A stretch of DNA of 64,000 nucleotides. Source: Mucinivorans hirudinis. GTDB lineage: Bacteria; Bacteroidota; Bacteroidia; Bacteroidales; Rikenellaceae. The stretch spans positions 714,798-778,797 of the forward strand of contig HG934468.1 of assembly GCA_000723505.1 (NCBI GenBank), given 5' to 3'. This document shows positions 63,375 through 64,000 of the stretch, piece after piece; the first letter of the stretch is position 1; every line of letters begins with the position of its first letter. The position numbers and the translations under genes were made by a program. Under the pieces are notes generated by a model. The model ran no database searches, was not told where the DNA came from, and worked only from the letters and a program-made list of their open reading frames with translations.

Positions 63375-64000
63375 CTACGCCTCAATAATTATGCCTCCCC
63401 CCAACAGAGCTTCGCCCCGATAGAAGACTAGCGGCTGACCGGCAGCCACAGCAAAAGCATCGGCCGCCGCCAACTCAACCACCATCTTATCACCCACACA
63501 ACTTACACTCTTCGGGGCGGATTGCGGATTGCGCCCTAATCCCCTGATTTTAATTGATATATCACTTAACTCGCCAAGAGATTGATGTAACACCCAATCG
63601 TCAATGGTGATTCGAGAGCTTAAGAGCGGCTCTCGGGTGGTTACTACTCTATTGGCTGCAACATCTATACGCGCAACTGCCCCTGCTCCCGTGAAACCTC
63701 TCTTTTGCCCAATGGTATAAAGCTGATAACCTGCGTGTTCACCAATAACATTACCCTGCATATCCACCACCTCGCCCGCACGGCACGGTAGGTTGCTTTG
63801 CAAAAATTCTCCATAAGTTTTCGTGCCGAGAAAGCAGATACTCATACTCTCACTACCCGCCGCCAACTCCTCAAACTCTTTATGTCTAGAGAGATACTCT
63901 CTCACTTGCTTTTTCGTGAAGTCACCAAGAGGAGTTATCGCCCTTTGCAAAATGGCAGGCGGAACGCTCCAAAGGTAGTATGATTGGTCTTTTGCCGGGT
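63375..64000 (-). CDS. mnmA: tRNA 2-thiouridylase MnmA, C-terminal part (5' end outside window)
   Basis: The frame is open to the right edge, so the N-terminal half with the PP-loop lies outside. The edge begins KDQSYYLWSVPPAILQRAIT, then PLGDFTKKQVREYLSRHKEF, SMSICFLGTKTYGEFL with the catalytic second Cys, QLYTIGQKRGF and the C-terminal beta domain ending GEALLGGGIIIEA. MnmA puts sulfur on U34 of tRNA-Lys, -Glu and -Gln. Family position of E-S-x-D-I-C reads ESMSIC here, a modest change. mnmD in the same window modifies the same base. Confidence 0.93.
   Translation of the reverse strand, partial: PAKDQSYYLWSVPPAILQRAITPLGDFTKKQVREYLSRHKEFEELAAGSESMSICFLGTKTYGEFLQSNLPCRAGEVVDMQGNVIGEHAGYQLYTIGQKRGFTGAGAVARIDVAANRVVTTREPLLSSRITIDDWVLHQSLGELSDISIKIRGLGRNPQSAPKSVSCVGDKMVVELAAADAFAVAAGQPLVFYRGEALLGGGIIIEA

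Overview
This window is chromosomal DNA from a member of the Bacteroidota, most likely the Bacteroidales. The evidence is: repeated promoters of the TTTG-N19/20-TAnnTTTG type; a UpxY-type antiterminator heading a capsule operon; a DUF4295 gene after rpmB-rpmG; DUF5689, MnmD and a GH31/dockerin protein; and few Shine-Dalgarno sequences. A Rikenellaceae-like gut symbiont is possible, but that is only inference.

Region 1 (1-4.7 kb): the 3' end of a GH2 beta-galactosidase, a tyrosine-recombinase remnant, and an SF2 helicase with about five helicase-associated repeats. Region 2 (4.8-26.1 kb, all minus strand): a roughly 20-gene capsule/exopolysaccharide operon. In transcription order it carries upxY, a UDP-sugar 6-dehydrogenase, an MBOAT + SGNH acylation pair, a deacetylase-like protein, a hexapeptide acetyltransferase, Wzy, Wzx, a GT4, the UDP-L-FucNAc genes capE-capF-capG, three more GT4 enzymes, a second deacetylase-like protein, a CapK-like adenylate-forming enzyme, a GNAT, a PglC-type priming transferase and a DegT/PglE-type aminotransferase. 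Region 3 (26.1-27.8 kb) is the switch: perfect 23-bp inverted repeats bound a 274-bp segment that carries a Bacteroidota promoter. In this assembly the promoter points away from the capsule (OFF). A tyrosine recombinase lies directly beside it, and a terminator-like hairpin lies in the upxY leader.

Region 4 (27.8-29.3 kb) holds no intact gene; it contains a decayed transposase and a strong hairpin. Region 5 (29.3-34.7 kb) is a tightly packed five-gene operon: two PQQ-like propellers, one NHL-like propeller with a Cys-rich tail, a multi-cluster ferredoxin and a NapH/NosR-like membrane polyferredoxin. This looks like an uncharacterised cell-envelope redox module. Region 6 (34.7-49 kb) is mainly housekeeping: tyrS, ferredoxin, a Skp-like lipoprotein, a Xer recombinase, hpf, dCMP deaminase, an M28 peptidase, mreD, an ABC-F protein, cdd, rnhB, an rRNA methyltransferase, tRNA-Leu, two tRNA-Gly, hisS, rpmB-rpmG-DUF4295 and thioredoxin.

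Region 7 (49.1-55.6 kb) is a histidine-utilisation cluster (ftcD, hutU, an EamA transporter, hutH) without hutI; a 34-bp near-perfect inverted repeat lies between ftcD and hutU. Region 8 (55.6-64 kb) has a multidomain GH31 protein ending in dockerin and cohesin-like modules, mnmD, small outer-membrane/lipoprotein genes, a lipase-like lipoprotein + beta-barrel pair bracketed by 44-nt inverted repeats, and the 3' part of mnmA at the right edge.

The most interesting system is the recombinase-linked invertible promoter and its capsule operon. After it come the redox operon, the cohesin/dockerin glycosidase and the families of short intergenic inverted repeats.
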